A stretch of 64,000 nt of DNA, from the NCBI GenBank assembly GCA_905221605.1, contig CAJNDS010002206.1, positions 477,226 to 541,225 of the forward strand, read 5' to 3'. The position numbers were made by a program, and so were the translations under genes. Position 1 is the first letter of the stretch, and the number at the start of each line of letters is the position of its first letter. Source of the stretch: Symbiodinium natans (Eukaryota > Sar > Dinophyceae > Suessiales > Symbiodiniaceae). Positions 11,201-20,429 of this stretch are shown here, one piece after another. The notes beneath the pieces are model-generated. The model was given only the letters and a program-made list of their open reading frames with translations, ran no database searches and had not been told where the DNA came from.

Positions 11201-14200
11201 CATGGTGATATCGCCAGACGATGCAGTGAGTACCTCAGAGGCTTCGGTGCGTGTTGTGCCCGCAGCAGCAACAATCAGTGCTCGGGACCAGGTCTGCGCC
11301 ACTACTCAAGTTCGAGAACGAGCAGCCCAAGCTGTGCGAAGAAGGTCTCACCGTCCTTCGTTTGCACGGACAAGGCTTTGTGACAAGGATGTGATATCCT
11401 GACATCTCTGACAAATCTGGTTGTGTTAGGTACTGGAGGCGCTTCCAGGACCGGTTTGTCCCATTGCCTTTGTCGGTGATGGACGCAGTGGAAAATCCTT
11501 CCTGGCATCCAAGCTAGTATCCCGACAGCATGCTCTTGACTGCTTCTTGCAGCTGAGGGGCAGCGGAGCTGCGTCGAGCGTCTACCGAGGTTGGGGAGGG
11601 TACCTTCAGAGATGACGACTCTGAGGAGGCTGTCACTGAAGGCGAGCAGCTGAGTGTAGCAGGGTAACTGGTAACCTACTGAGAAAAGAGCGACTTCGTG
11701 AAGTGGCGCGGCCGAGGCATCGACGTTGCTGCAATGTCCTGTCATCCCGGACATCTTCTCGTGCTGGATTGCGAGGGTGGAAACAATGCCATGTCCAAAA
11801 GCCATTCCATTGTGACGGTGGTCCCTCGATGCAGGAGGGCATGTCTCATGTGACACCCGTATCCTCACGAGGGCCTTCTGCAGTTTTGTTGTGCTGATTC
11901 TTCCTCTCAGGTTGGGGCACTGTTTGCGACGGCGTTGGTCTTCGTCACCGATGGCAAGGCCTCTGAGGCAGCTGTGGAAGCGCTCGGCCGGATGCTCGAG
12001 GCCGCAACTGCAGTGCACGAGCGCCTCTCTCTTTGGGCATGCGTGCAACAGTCCAACATCGCAGGAGCGTGCCCTCATCAAGTGCGATGGCACAGGCTCC
12101 CTGCAGGTGCGGCAGTGCTTTGCTGACTGGATCTCCTCGACCCACCTTCTTGAAATACTTTTGGCGGCAGCGGGCAGAGGCACAAACCCTCCTCTTTGTC
12201 GTGAATCAGAACAGGCATGATATCTCCTGCGCCTTGAAAGCTGATGCTTGAACTTGACCGCAACTCGGCATGGAAGGCTGAGATATGGGGAAGATGCCCT
12301 CGAAAAGATCTTGGCCGCTGACCACGGTGAAGAGCGGAAGGACTCATGGGAAGCTGAAGCTTAGAAATACCCGTAGAATAAACGCGGCAAGTTTCTGCAC
12401 CACCTGGCTTATCTGCCTTCCAGGAGATCCGGACTCTCATCAGCAACGCTTATCCGGAAAATCGGCGACACTTCTTTACGATTCCTGTAGACAACAAGAA
12501 AGACTTCGAGGACGGCAAAAGATATATTCACACTTAAATATCTGAAGACCTTCAAGCTCCCTGTCTTCTCAGCAGGACAAATGGGAATCTTTCCACGCTG
12601 CAATGCGCAATGCTGCGATTCCCTTGAAGATGGGCAAGCTGTGGATGACGGGAGCCCAGGTCGGGCACATAAGGATTTGGAGTGAAGAGGGTTTCGGAAA
12701 ACACCAGTTGACATCAGAAGAAAGATTCGGAAAGTAAGGACAGCAAATTCAGAAAGCAGATGAGACCAGATTCAGAAAACACAGAAGGGCAAAATTGCAA
12801 AACCACCTGAAGCAAATCCGATAGAAGTTCAGTACAACAGTTGTGTGGTGGTGGTGGTGGGGGTGGTGGTGGTGGTGGTGGTGTCGGGCTTTGAGCTTTC
12901 AGGGTTTGCCCTGCTTGGGCTCTATCGTTCCCTACAGCTAGTAGTGTTTTGGCAGGGTAAGGTTTTAGTTTAATTCAGGTTTGGCTTGTTAGGGGTTTCA
13001 GAGTCTAGGGTTTAGGGATGTATTCGGGATTTGGGGCCTTCAGGGTTTAGCTTCATTGTAGGGGTTAAGCGCTTTAGGGTGCGAGGGATTTTGAAGGGCT
13101 GATTCGTTGTATGGAATCCTTCGTACCACTTTGTTGCATGCCTTGCCACAAGTGGAAAACCATGGCGGCAGGTCGTGCATATGCTCCGGAAGGTGGAAGA
13201 GGAGCTGCGCACGCGGGGCAAGGTGAGCTTGCCCTCCTTGCACCGGCACGTGATACTGGATGGGTGGCTGAAGCCCACAGTGGGCCAGGCATGGAACTCA
13301 GCAGGTCCAAGCTTCAGAGCTAGGGAGAAATCAGGGCACCTCCATGGTGGAGCCACTGCTGCCTTATTGTCGGATTGTTGGCTGTAGGTGCTTCAATCAC
13401 GGATGGACAAGCTCCTCGAGAATTTCTCACAGGTTGCATGTCTCCCCAAAAAACCCAATGGGTACGTGCAGACGTAGCATTGCCTGGGTCTCTCGAAAGC
13501 TTGTGGTAAGGAATACTCGGAATACGCTGACACTCTGATTGCGACAGGAGGAGTTTGCCACGCAAAAGGTCGGAAGTGTCGATGGGAGCTGTGCAGACTG
13601 CCAAAAATCGGCAGCTGGGTGGCTTGATCCAGACGTTGAGGAGTTCTTCTGTGAGGAGCGGTTCATATGGGTAAACAGTGTGAACTTTCAGACTTTGATC
13701 TTTCTAGCACTTGCCAGCAATTCTCTGGTACCCTCCGCTTCTACACAAAGCTTTGCCTGCATCAAACCGTAAGCTTCTTAGTCGAAAGATGTGGGTTTCG
13801 GAAGGCGTGAGCCATCGGGCCCAATCCCTAAGCATTCCTGGGGCATCCTCAGTCAAAGCTGCTTGCTTTCTACTGCACTGATTTCGAGGACTGCTGGCGC
13901 AAATTCTCTCCGAAGGCCAGGACTCTTGTATCTGATCTGTTGGTGGCCACCCTCCTCTTCCTGCAAAGCCTGCAAAGCCCTTCTCCTTGTGCGCCTATGC
14001 TCCTTGAAAATGCAGCGCGTCAGCCCAGCGAGTCTCAGAAGTGAGACGAGTGGCAACAAAGGATCTTACTCTCGTTACGGCCTGCTGGAAGCTTTACGTT
14101 CACCTCATGCCGTGAGAGCAGTTGATCGTGTGCTTAATATAGATCTATATAGTCCTATGTTCGCACACGACAGGTGCTCAAATGTTGCTTCTGCGGCAGC

Positions 14201-15647
14201 TTTCACCCCTGGATGCTGGGCAGGGTCGAGAAGGTGACCAAGCCACTCGAAGTTAAATGGGCCAGTCGCACGTTCATACTTCAACATGCTCCAACTTACA
14301 CCTCAATCCTAGAATGGGCTGAAGTGCTAAGGATGTGGCACTGCAACGACTGTCTGATGCAGCTAGGTATTGAGATTCCTGATGAAGCCACCTGAAAAAA
14401 AGCTGTGCAGATGGCAGACGAGTGCACAACGGCTACAGATGCATTCCGCCGAGAAACTTTGCTTCCACTTGTGCAGATTGCTTTGACTCAGGCCAAAGGT
14501 GACAGCCGTCATTGATTTTGCTCTGCGACGAGAGCCGGTCACTCTTTCATGTTGTCGTTGCAGAGGCTGTCGTGCTGTAGAGCTGGCTTTTGCATCTTCC
14601 TTGTAGCAGAATTTCGCAGACCGAGTGCGTGGCAGGTCTATGACCCCAAGCAAGGCTTGACGTGCCTTACAACCTCCTGGTGCTCCCAAGCATCTGCCAG
14701 GCAACGGCTGGCAAATTTGGGTTTTGGAGTACCGTGTTTATGCCTTTTCCAAGTTTGAGTGTTCGTGACTTTGCGGACGGTTTAGCAAGGCAGCGATCTG
14801 GTCGCGCGGGGCGAACGCAGCTGGGAGCCTACGGCAACAAAGGATAGGAGCTTCGACCTCGCAGGATCCTTTCGCACTACACTTTGCCACTCATTCGAAC
14901 ACCTCAGGCCAGGGACTGCAATCCGGTTCGTCTCACGGAACTTCTTCGAGGCCGGCAAAAAATTGCAAGCAAAGCAAAGCTGTCAGAAGGCCGGTTCGGA
15001 TCATCCCTGCAGGAGAAGATGCCTGAATTCGACACGCCGGAGATACTTCGGACTTCAACCGCTAAGTTGTTTCTGCGGGCGAAGAAGCTTTCGCAGGCCT
15101 GGAGACACGCGGGATCTTTATGGCACTGTACATGGGGCTCATAACAGTATAGAAAGTAGCATGATTCAACGGTTTGCGCCAGTCGGTTTGAATCACAGCA
15201 GCAGGGACTGATCGGCCGAGGTGTTGCAGAAGACTGCTGCAAGATTTTCGGCGTCGCGACCCTTGCTTCCAGCGTGATAGCACATTCCTTTTTTCCATGC
15301 TGTGACTTTGCGCGTTTTGCTGCAGGGACTGTCCACTGGATTTGAGTTCAGCTCGGTCCCTCCTAGGCCAGGGGCTTTGGGACACACATGGACGGGTGAG
15401 AGCTGCATGTCTGATTCTGCGCAGTTCCATGATCTTCCATCGGAGGCTCGCTGCCGCAACCGCCAAGAATGCTGCTTCTGAAAGCAGCCGCTGCAGCCTT
15501 GTCTTGCAACTCTACTGAGTATGCTGGGTTCTACTCGGCCTGTCTTAACACCTGTTAGCCACAAGCGTGGACGCTCCAAGGTCAAAGAGCTGGTGCAGTT
15601 GGGCGCGCTTGCGGCTCCTGACGAAAGCGCAGACATAACTTCATTAG
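5222..15647 (+). CDS. DEAH/DEVH-box RNA helicase (DHX family), multi-exon, 3' end not found
   Basis: Superfamily 2 NTP-dependent RNA helicase. The ATG at 5222 follows an in-frame stop. Exon 1 (5222-6701) holds a repeat-rich acidic N-terminus and then motif I GATGCGKST and motif Ia TQPRRVAA. Further exons in phase: 6761-6831 (GYVLTWFLAKPEHF), 6897-6974 (joins to DEVHERAADMEMFLLL, motif II), 7077-~7123 (VVLMSATLQPAEF, motif III), 8956-9015, 9359-9420 (DSTLLVFMPG), 10516-10543 (YQVFVLHSAV), 10757-10799 (EQEQVFRPPEG), 10891-10945 (IVLASNIAESSLTL, motif V), 14492-14537 (KVTAVIDFALRR), 14636-14700 (YDPKQGLTCLTTSWCSQAS), 14790-~14830 (QRSGRAGRTQ, motif VI), ~14993-15096 (MPEFDTPEILRTS), 15581-15647 (ELVQLGALAAPDES). 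Donors are mostly GC. Two introns hold other complete genes. Weaker exons probably lie at 9093-9158, ~9285-9345 and 9799-9825. The ratchet/OB-fold end is not identified. Confidence 0.9.
5401..6240 (+). repeat. Seven 126-bp tandem repeats encoding 42-residue units in helicase N-terminus
   Basis: Copies start at 5401, 5527, 5653, 5779, 5905, 6031 and 6157. The unit reads AAGSAFPQQEDTARSQVP followed by AEEAAPPDVEDPWQILED, so it is acidic with one Trp per unit and predicted disordered. Copies 2-7 differ at only a few bases. Variants GACAGG/GATAAGG and CACCG/CTCTG recur in the same order in copies 2-4 and 5-7, which points to a 378-bp three-unit block that was itself duplicated. The length is a multiple of three, so the frame survives copy-number change. 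Confidence 0.97.
7124..7698 (+). other. Helicase intron, 5' part, upstream of nested LVIVD gene
   Basis: No strong exon. A short stretch at about 7157-7178 (reads EYLSQ) could be a small helicase exon. Just before the LVIVD start, ACACTTAAG ends at 7679 and could act as a cis- or trans-splice acceptor for the nested gene. Confidence 0.35.
7699..8745 (+). CDS. Secreted LVIVD-repeat beta-propeller protein, intronless, nested in helicase intron
   Basis: Single uninterrupted reading frame of 348 codons. Residues 9-22 form a hydrophobic signal-peptide-like core after a charged start. Six LVIVD repeats follow at about residues 58, 103, 149, 194, 240 and 286, roughly 45 residues apart, for example SLVIVNVSDPSNLVV and SIAIINISDPNRPEL. 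Each is preceded by a strand of the type DLAFV or NFAYVAGY. This is the known pattern of the LVIVD repeat, which folds as a propeller blade. Asn in N-[IV]-S recurs and may be glycosylated. The molecular role is unknown; a secreted or surface binding protein is inferred. The gene lies between the helicase motif III exon (ends ~7123) and the exon at 8956, on the same strand, and has no introns, unlike its host. Confidence 0.93.
   Translation: MSDERRLGWPVAFLLVAVAAAVDDCVVNKSSLAIPAGAWAVQVREDLAFVTGYLSNSLVIVNVSDPSNLVVTGSVQSDENLPGPTGLALSGDLAFVALELATLAIVNISDPKDPEVVGTLDESAEYPYSYSVAADGELAYTLSYDAATLLVIDVSTPREPCVIGKVSGNSLKGAGDLVVIDDIAWVVSADLPGLTAVNVSLPTEPFIISTVQDMTYLDGAYGISVQGNFAYVAGYYSHSFAILNISEPGAPVFLGAVVDKQHLYGAYSVTVDGDRAYVPCLDGKSIAIINISDPNRPELECVIPEVMGGRYVAKARGHALLPSYDSNSLLAFAHFEHSGMEWTSDILP
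8746..8955 (+). other. Helicase intron, 3' part, downstream of nested LVIVD gene
   Basis: No coding signal. It ends at GGCAG before the helicase exon that begins DDLVAEYQDIFPRTLY. Confidence 0.5.
9825..10515 (+). other. Helicase intron with decayed TTTAGGG-like and CCCAAAGCC-type tracts
   Basis: Between helicase exons. 9840-9955 has repeated CCCTTTGATGCC and CCCAAAGC words, and 10110-10200 has degenerate GTTTAGGGTT/TTAGAG words. No protein family is seen. Confidence 0.5.
11202..14395 (+). CDS. GBP/GB1-like large GTPase, 13 exons, 382 aa, nested in helicase intron
   Basis: Exons: 11202-11225, 11266-11379, 11430-11516, 11590-11641, 11717-11811, 11911-12000, 12180-12235, 12277-12340, 12424-12510, 12576-12659, 13172-13222, 13548-13670, 14174-14395. 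All join in phase to 1149 nt. The P-loop GDGRSGKS is at about residues 62-69, preceded by PGPVCPIAFV. An EAVTEGIDVAAM segment (switch I region of GB1-type domains) comes next, then the G3 motif LVLDCEGG and KSHSIVGALFATALVF. LLFVVNQN follows at the usual G4 place, and then IRTLISNAYPENRRHFFTIP, which resembles the FP-R-C-F stretch of guanylate-binding/RHD3 proteins. The C-terminus has Cys pairs (CADC, CCFCG, CNDC) that may bind zinc. The family hydrolyses GTP in membrane or defence roles; the role here is unknown. Donors are 7 GT, 2 GC and 3 GA. It lies wholly inside helicase intron 10946-14491. Confidence 0.87.
12845..12884 (+). repeat. (GGT)n microsatellite in GTPase intron
   Basis: About thirteen GGT units with one GGG interruption, within the 12660-13171 intron. 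Confidence 0.95.
12900..13095 (+). repeat. Degenerate TTTAGGG-like tract
   Basis: AGGGTTT, TTTAGGG and close variants recur irregularly, for example AGTCTAGGGTTTAGGGATG at about 13002. It resembles decayed plant-type telomere repeat, also known in dinoflagellates. It is intronic, not a chromosome end. Confidence 0.6.
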
Positions 15648-16118
15648 GCGTGCCGTCGCTGGTTGCCTGCATTTTTGTTCTGAGTCGTGAATCTTGAACC
15701 CGTCTCATGCCCATCTACCGTAGCTTGTGCTCAGCTGCGTGACAACACATGTGAATATGGCAGTGGGACCTGCTGTACAGCAGCAGAAATGCGTGCCAGT
15801 GCAAGAGTTCTCGGCGTTCCGGTATCTCGGTAGTCTGGTTCTGCGTACCCCCATGGCCGGAGCCGACTGAACGAGCCTCTGGCGAGCTGTTTGAGAGCTG
15901 TGGCATGGCAAAGACTCCACGCCTCTGCCAGTTAGAGCCATAGCTGAGCTAGCTGCATCTAAGTGCTCGGATCGCGAAGCTCCGTTCGGAGAAGTCCTTC
16001 GTTTGCCCTTCCCCAGCCATCGTGAGCTGCACTGCAAAGTGTCTGACAAGTCAGCACTGATCGCTTCACACGTCGCACCCGGAAGACGGCAATGATGTTT
16101 GCATAAGTTTCGCTTGAT
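15648..16118 (+). other. Downstream of last recognised helicase exon
   Basis: A GC donor at 15648 shows that the helicase message continues, but I could not find the next exon (expected to carry the ratchet helix and OB-fold). Reading frames here are short and show no family signature. Confidence 0.4.
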
Positions 16119-16444
16119 ATGGGGCCAGCTGCAATTGAGGAAAAGCTGGTTGCAGAAATCGAAACGCTGCGCAGCTCCGTCAGTCTCGGCACAGAGGAGG
16201 AGGCTGCCATGCAGCGTAGCCGATCTTCTTTGCAATCAAGTGCAGATTCGAAAGATGAGCATGAACAATTGATGAGCGCTGCCCTCCAGGCCTCCATCAT
16301 CCGAAAGGGCCCGGAAGAGGCCGCCTTCTCGGCGGATCCACCCACAGAAATGCTGGTGCCGCCTGGCCTCCCAGATGGCCTCAGTGATTTCAATGGTGCT
16401 CATTTGCTCATGCAGTGCGTGTGCTGGCATGTGCCACCTAAGTG
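16119..16444 (+). CDS. Unknown exon(s), helical Glu/Ser-rich
   Basis: Open frame reading MGPAAIEEKLVAEIETLRSS and on through EEEAAMQRSRSSLQSS to a Pro-rich segment (EMLVPPGLPDGL). The composition suggests a coiled-coil or disordered protein. It may be the first exon of a new gene or a 3' part of the helicase. The family is not recognised. Confidence 0.4.
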
Positions 16445-16556
16445 AAGTTGCAGTGCGCTGCCCAGGAACAATGTTGAGAACTTCGGGGACCTTTCAGCGG
16501 ATCCTTTCTCAGAGGACAGTGTTGGCAGTATGCAGCAGTGCACGGTCAGGCAAAGT

Positions 16557-16756
16557 CAATGAGCGATGCGCAGCGACGCAGAGCGACGCAAAGCGACGCA
16601 GGACTCCATCATCTTCTCCTGCCCTCCGCCGGATGCTGCAGCTGGTGGCGACGTGCAGCAGCCTGGGGAGCCGGAAGTAGAAGCTTGCCAGATCTGAAAA
16701 GGAAGTGTGTCACAGTGTGTCCCAGTGTGTCCCAGTGTGTAGTGTGTCATGGTGTT
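16557..16756 (+). repeat. Short AGCGACGC and GTGTGTCCCA repeats
   Basis: AGCGACGC-type units occur at 16572-16600, and four GTGTGTC[AC]CA-type units at about 16707-16750. A frame reading NLERKDAAEKNGDAVPAF follows at 16770-16890 and may be an exon of an unknown protein. Confidence 0.6.
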
Positions 16757-16984
16757 TATGGTATTGCGTCCAACTTGGAACGCAAGGACGCAGCAGAGAA
16801 GAATGGTGATGCAGTGCCTGCGTTCGTGCCGTTTGCCGCGATGGACGAGATTTCTCAAACTCAAGGCGCCACGCAGTGTGGATTACTGTTCTAAGAAGCC
16901 TTAGTCACATGAGGTTCGTGGATGGGCGCGCGGCCTTACGATGATGAGGCTGGACATGACACGTGACACCCAGGCCTCAAGCAG

Positions 16985-17505
16985 TTGCTTATCCTGAAGG
17001 ATGTGGTGCCAATGCGGTCCCCACCGCCGTGCTCGCCGAATGCGGAGCTTGTCCATGAGAAGCTGGAGCTGGGCAAGCCCGAGGCAAGGCAGAAAGACAG
17101 AGCTTGGAAGAGCCTGGAAGAGCCTGGAACTGCGAGGGTTCTCAGAAAGAGTGATAAACTGACAAAGTGTAGTCTCCACGAACGGGATTTTTTTCTGCTT
17201 CGCCAACACTTCGTGCTGGCCTTGGAACACTGGCCAGGACAGGGTCGACATTCCGGGAACGGTGGAGGCTGTCGAGGCCAGGGCTTTGCTCGGGGGGCGC
17301 TCGCAAGTTTTCGCGCATCGCGCAGCGCGTTGCTGCTGAGCGGGGGCCTCCTTGAAACGGAGTTCTTCCTACAGCCCCGGTTGGAAAGGAAGCATGTCGG
17401 GAATAGAGGGGGGAGCGCCACTGGACTTGCGACTCTTGGGCCTGGCGGGCCGGAGGCCATGGCACTTAGACTTTGCAGTATGTCGATAAAGGGAATTAGA
17501 GCCAC
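16985..17505 (+). other. Long region open on both strands, coding status unclear
   Basis: The + strand reads LKDVVPMRSPPPCSPNAELV and continues charged. The reverse strand is also open for 189 codons. High GC explains both. No family signature lets me choose a strand. Confidence 0.3.
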
Positions 17506-17547
17506 ATGCAGGCGCGTATCTCAAAGGATCCCTTGGTAGAGCCACAG

Positions 17548-17672
17548 AGGGGCGGAACTATTACGACTGTCACTGGGATCCGTATTCCCAGGGTGCGGGC
17601 ATTGTGTGGCACAGCGTTTTTGAGGAGTACTTTCCTGAAACAGGGCCTCAGAAGTTGCTTGCCAGTTCTTGA
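17548..17672 (+). CDS. Unknown exon, aromatic-rich
   Basis: After a CCACAG acceptor the frame reads RNYYDCHWDPYSQGAG and then IVWHSVFEEYFPETG. This density of Tyr, Trp, His and Phe is far from random sequence and argues for a real exon. The family is not recognised. Confidence 0.55.
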
Positions 17673-17814
17673 TGCCAGGACAAGATGTCTCCTATACGAG
17701 AGGACAAAGTTTACGCACAAAGGTGTCAGTAAAAAACGGCAGCACAATCCTTGAACTTCTGCACACTGTTAAATGCGGCTGTCGCTAAAGAGCGCCTCTG
17801 TACAAAGGAGCCAG

Positions 17815-18130
17815 GTTCAACGGAACAAGAGGTGCAGCTATCTCAGCTTGAGCCTGTCTCGGAGCCAGCGGATTCTGTACATGCTCCGATGCCGGCGGAA
17901 GAGGCAGCTCGCACGAGAGCACTTTGTAACCTCGAATTTCTTGTAAGCAGTCCACGCACCCACCCATGCACCAACGCACCCACGCACCCATGCACCCACG
18001 CACGCACGCACGCACAGAATTGCAGGCCGAGCGGCAAGCAAAGGCTGGCTGCCTTGCTGATGGCCCAGCGATGAAGGACCGGAGCTGCGCCCGCCGCAAA
18101 GCTGTTTGCACATGGCGCGGTGCAGTATCC
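17815..18130 (+). CDS. Unknown exons around an ACCCACGC microsatellite
   Basis: 17818-17945 reads EQEVQLSQLEPVSEPADS and then AEEAARTRALCNLEFL. 18015-18110 reads LQAERQAKAGCLADG. The two are separated by ACCCACGCACCC-type repeats (17951-18015). Probably two exons of one acidic/helical protein with the repeat in the intron. Confidence 0.45.
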
Positions 18131-18385
18131 GCTGCAGTTGATAGTTGCATTTTGGCGCTTTGCATTGACATCTCAGAGGCTCGGCAAGGGGTATGGCTTT
18201 GCAGGGTATGGCTTGGCAGCTTAGGCTCGAGCACAATGTCTACTAGAGCCTCCATCTGGTGGGAACAGCTCGGGCTCTGCCCTAAACTCGCGGGTGCACG
18301 TGCTGCCAGCGCTTGCTGCGCCATACACTGTGAGTTTGCCTCAGAGAGGGGGTAGACAGGCAGTCCAAGGGCACGGAGTCCTCAG

Positions 18386-20215
18386 TGGGAAGGCTCTGAA
18401 CAAACCCTCAGTACCTGCCACAGGCAGATGTCTACGTGGGGGGAAGGACGGGAAGGAGGGTCAGTATCCACAGTACCAAAGGAACTTGTGGGCAAAGAAA
18501 AGGCTGCGACTGATGCGGGCAAACGAGGAGGATGTCAAGATGGACAGGGAGCATAAAGGTCATGCAAGACTACATTCTGGCAGTACTCTTCAGCCTTTTG
18601 TTGCATGCAGCTTACCCCTCAATGGCTCAAGTCATGAAGACAGGGGGCATGCTTTAACCCATCGGATGATACAGGTCGTCAGTGGAGAGACACGGAGAAA
18701 CCAGAGCCTTGCAATGGGATTCTTGGTTCTTCGGCCATTTGCTGCTGTTGGGTATGTCTAGCAGCTAGCAGAAACACGTCGCTCCACTTTGCCCAAATTC
18801 TGGCAGGACGAAGGCGCGGAGCCCGATGCTGCCAAAGCTGAGGGACTGCTGCCTTCGTCCGGCGAGTCGGCCAGTGTGGAACCGCCCGTGACGGCAGAGG
18901 CAAGCCCGCCAGCTGAATACAAGGACCCAGCCATCCGCTTGGAAGTCGGTGCACTTGCTGCTGTACACGGTATAGCAGGGTGAAGATGCCATGCATTTCA
19001 GTGGAAGGCTCTGGGCTAAACCTCCAAAACTTGCCACAGGCAGATGTCTACGCGGGGGGGAAGGAGGGGAGGGAGGGTCATTATCCACAGTACCAAATAC
19101 CAAGGGAATTTTGGGGTGAAGAAGCGGCTGCGAGGGGGTGTCAAGATGCACGAGGGTGTAAAGGTCATGGGAGCATGTGCCGGTTTCCACTCCGGGAATG
19201 TCGACAAGACTACATTCTGGCAGTACTCTTCAGCTTTTTGTTGCATGCAGCTTACTCAATGGCTCAAGTCATGAAGACAGGGGGCATGCTTTAACCCATC
19301 GGATGATACAGTTCGTCAGTGGAGAGCATGGAGAAACCAGAGCCTTGCAATGGGATTCTTGGTTCTTCGGCCATTTGCTGCTGTCGGGTATGTCTAGCAG
19401 CTAGCAGAAACACGTCGCTCCACTTTGCCCAAATTCTGGCAGGACGAAGGCGCGGAGCCCGATGCTGCCAAAGCTGAGGGGCTGCTGCCTTCTTCCGGCG
19501 AGTCGGCCAGTGTGGAACCGCCCGTGACGGCAGAGGCAAGCCCGCCAGCTGAATACAAGGACCCAGCCATCCGCTTGGAAGTCGGTGCACTTGCTGCTGT
19601 ACACGGTATAGCAGGGTGAAGATGCCATGCATTTCAGTGGAAGGCTCTGGGCTAAACCTCCAAAACTTGCCACAGGCAGATGTCTACGCGGGGGGGAAGG
19701 AGGGGAGGGAGGGTCATTATCCACAGTACCAAATACCACCAAGGGAAGTTTGGGGTGAAGAAGCGGCTGCGAGGGGGTGTCAAGATGCACGAGGGTGTAA
19801 AGGTCATGGGAGCATGTGCCGGTTTCCACTCCGGGAATGTCGACAAGACTACATTCTGGCAGTACTCTTCAGCTTTTTGTTGCATGCAGCTTACTCAATG
19901 GCTCAAGTCATGAAGACAGGGGGCATGCTTTAACCCATCGGATGATGCCATTTGCTGCTGTCGGGTATGTCTAGCAGCTAGCAGAAACACGTCGCTCCAC
20001 TTTGCCCAAATTCTGGCAGGACGAAGGCGCGGAGCCCGATGCTGCCAAAGCTGAGGGGCTGCTGCCTTCTTCCGGCGAGTCGGCCAGTGTGGAACCGCCC
20101 GTGACGGCAGAGGCAAGCCCTCCCGCCGAACACAAGGACCCAGCCATCCGCTGGGAAGTCTCTTCTTGTACTCGTGTATGCTTCACCGAAGGCTGCCAGC
20201 CTGTTTGCAGCTGAC
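18386..20215 (+). repeat. Tandem duplication of an exon-plus-intron module (636-bp unit, three copies)
   Basis: Copies run from about 18386, 18998 and 19635. The shared exon starts at 18771, 19407 and 19984, which are spacings of 636 and 577 bp. The third copy lacks about 59 bp just before the exon. The first copy has a diverged intron side. Copies 2 and 3 are nearly identical, apart from that deletion and a 3-bp ACC insertion at about 19735. Confidence 0.92.
18771..20161 (+). CDS. Unknown gene with three tandem copies of one acidic exon
   Basis: The exon occupies 18771-18948, 19407-19584 and 19984-~20161. It reads STLPKFWQDEGAEPDAAKAE and then PPVTAEASPPAEYKDPAIR, so it is acidic and Pro-rich and probably disordered. 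It begins after CTAGCAG. The first two copies end at a GT donor (GAAGTCG|GTGCAC). The reading frame is kept in all three, and Tyr becomes His (EYKDP to EHKDP) in the third. The function is unknown. Confidence 0.6.
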
Positions 20216-20429
20216 GCTCCCAGCCAGTTGGGCAACCAACCGATGCCTACGGAGCTTTCCCTGCACAGATCTGCAGCAGACTGCATTCGAGTGAGTGCAA
20301 GGGCTTCTCAAGCTTAGCCGAGTCGAAGTCCTCGCAAGGACGTGGCCCAACTCCGACAGTGCCTCCTCGAGTTGCAGGCGCTTTGCTTGAGCTTGTTTGT
20401 TCCGTCTTTTGCTTCGAAACTGGTGACAG

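Noticed and set aside
18621..19907. AATGGCTCAAG at 18621, 19258 and 19897, resembling the 3' end of the dinoflagellate spliced leader (…TTGGCTCAAG)
   Set aside because: Only about 9 bases match and all three are copies of one tandem module, so they count as a single chance-level match.
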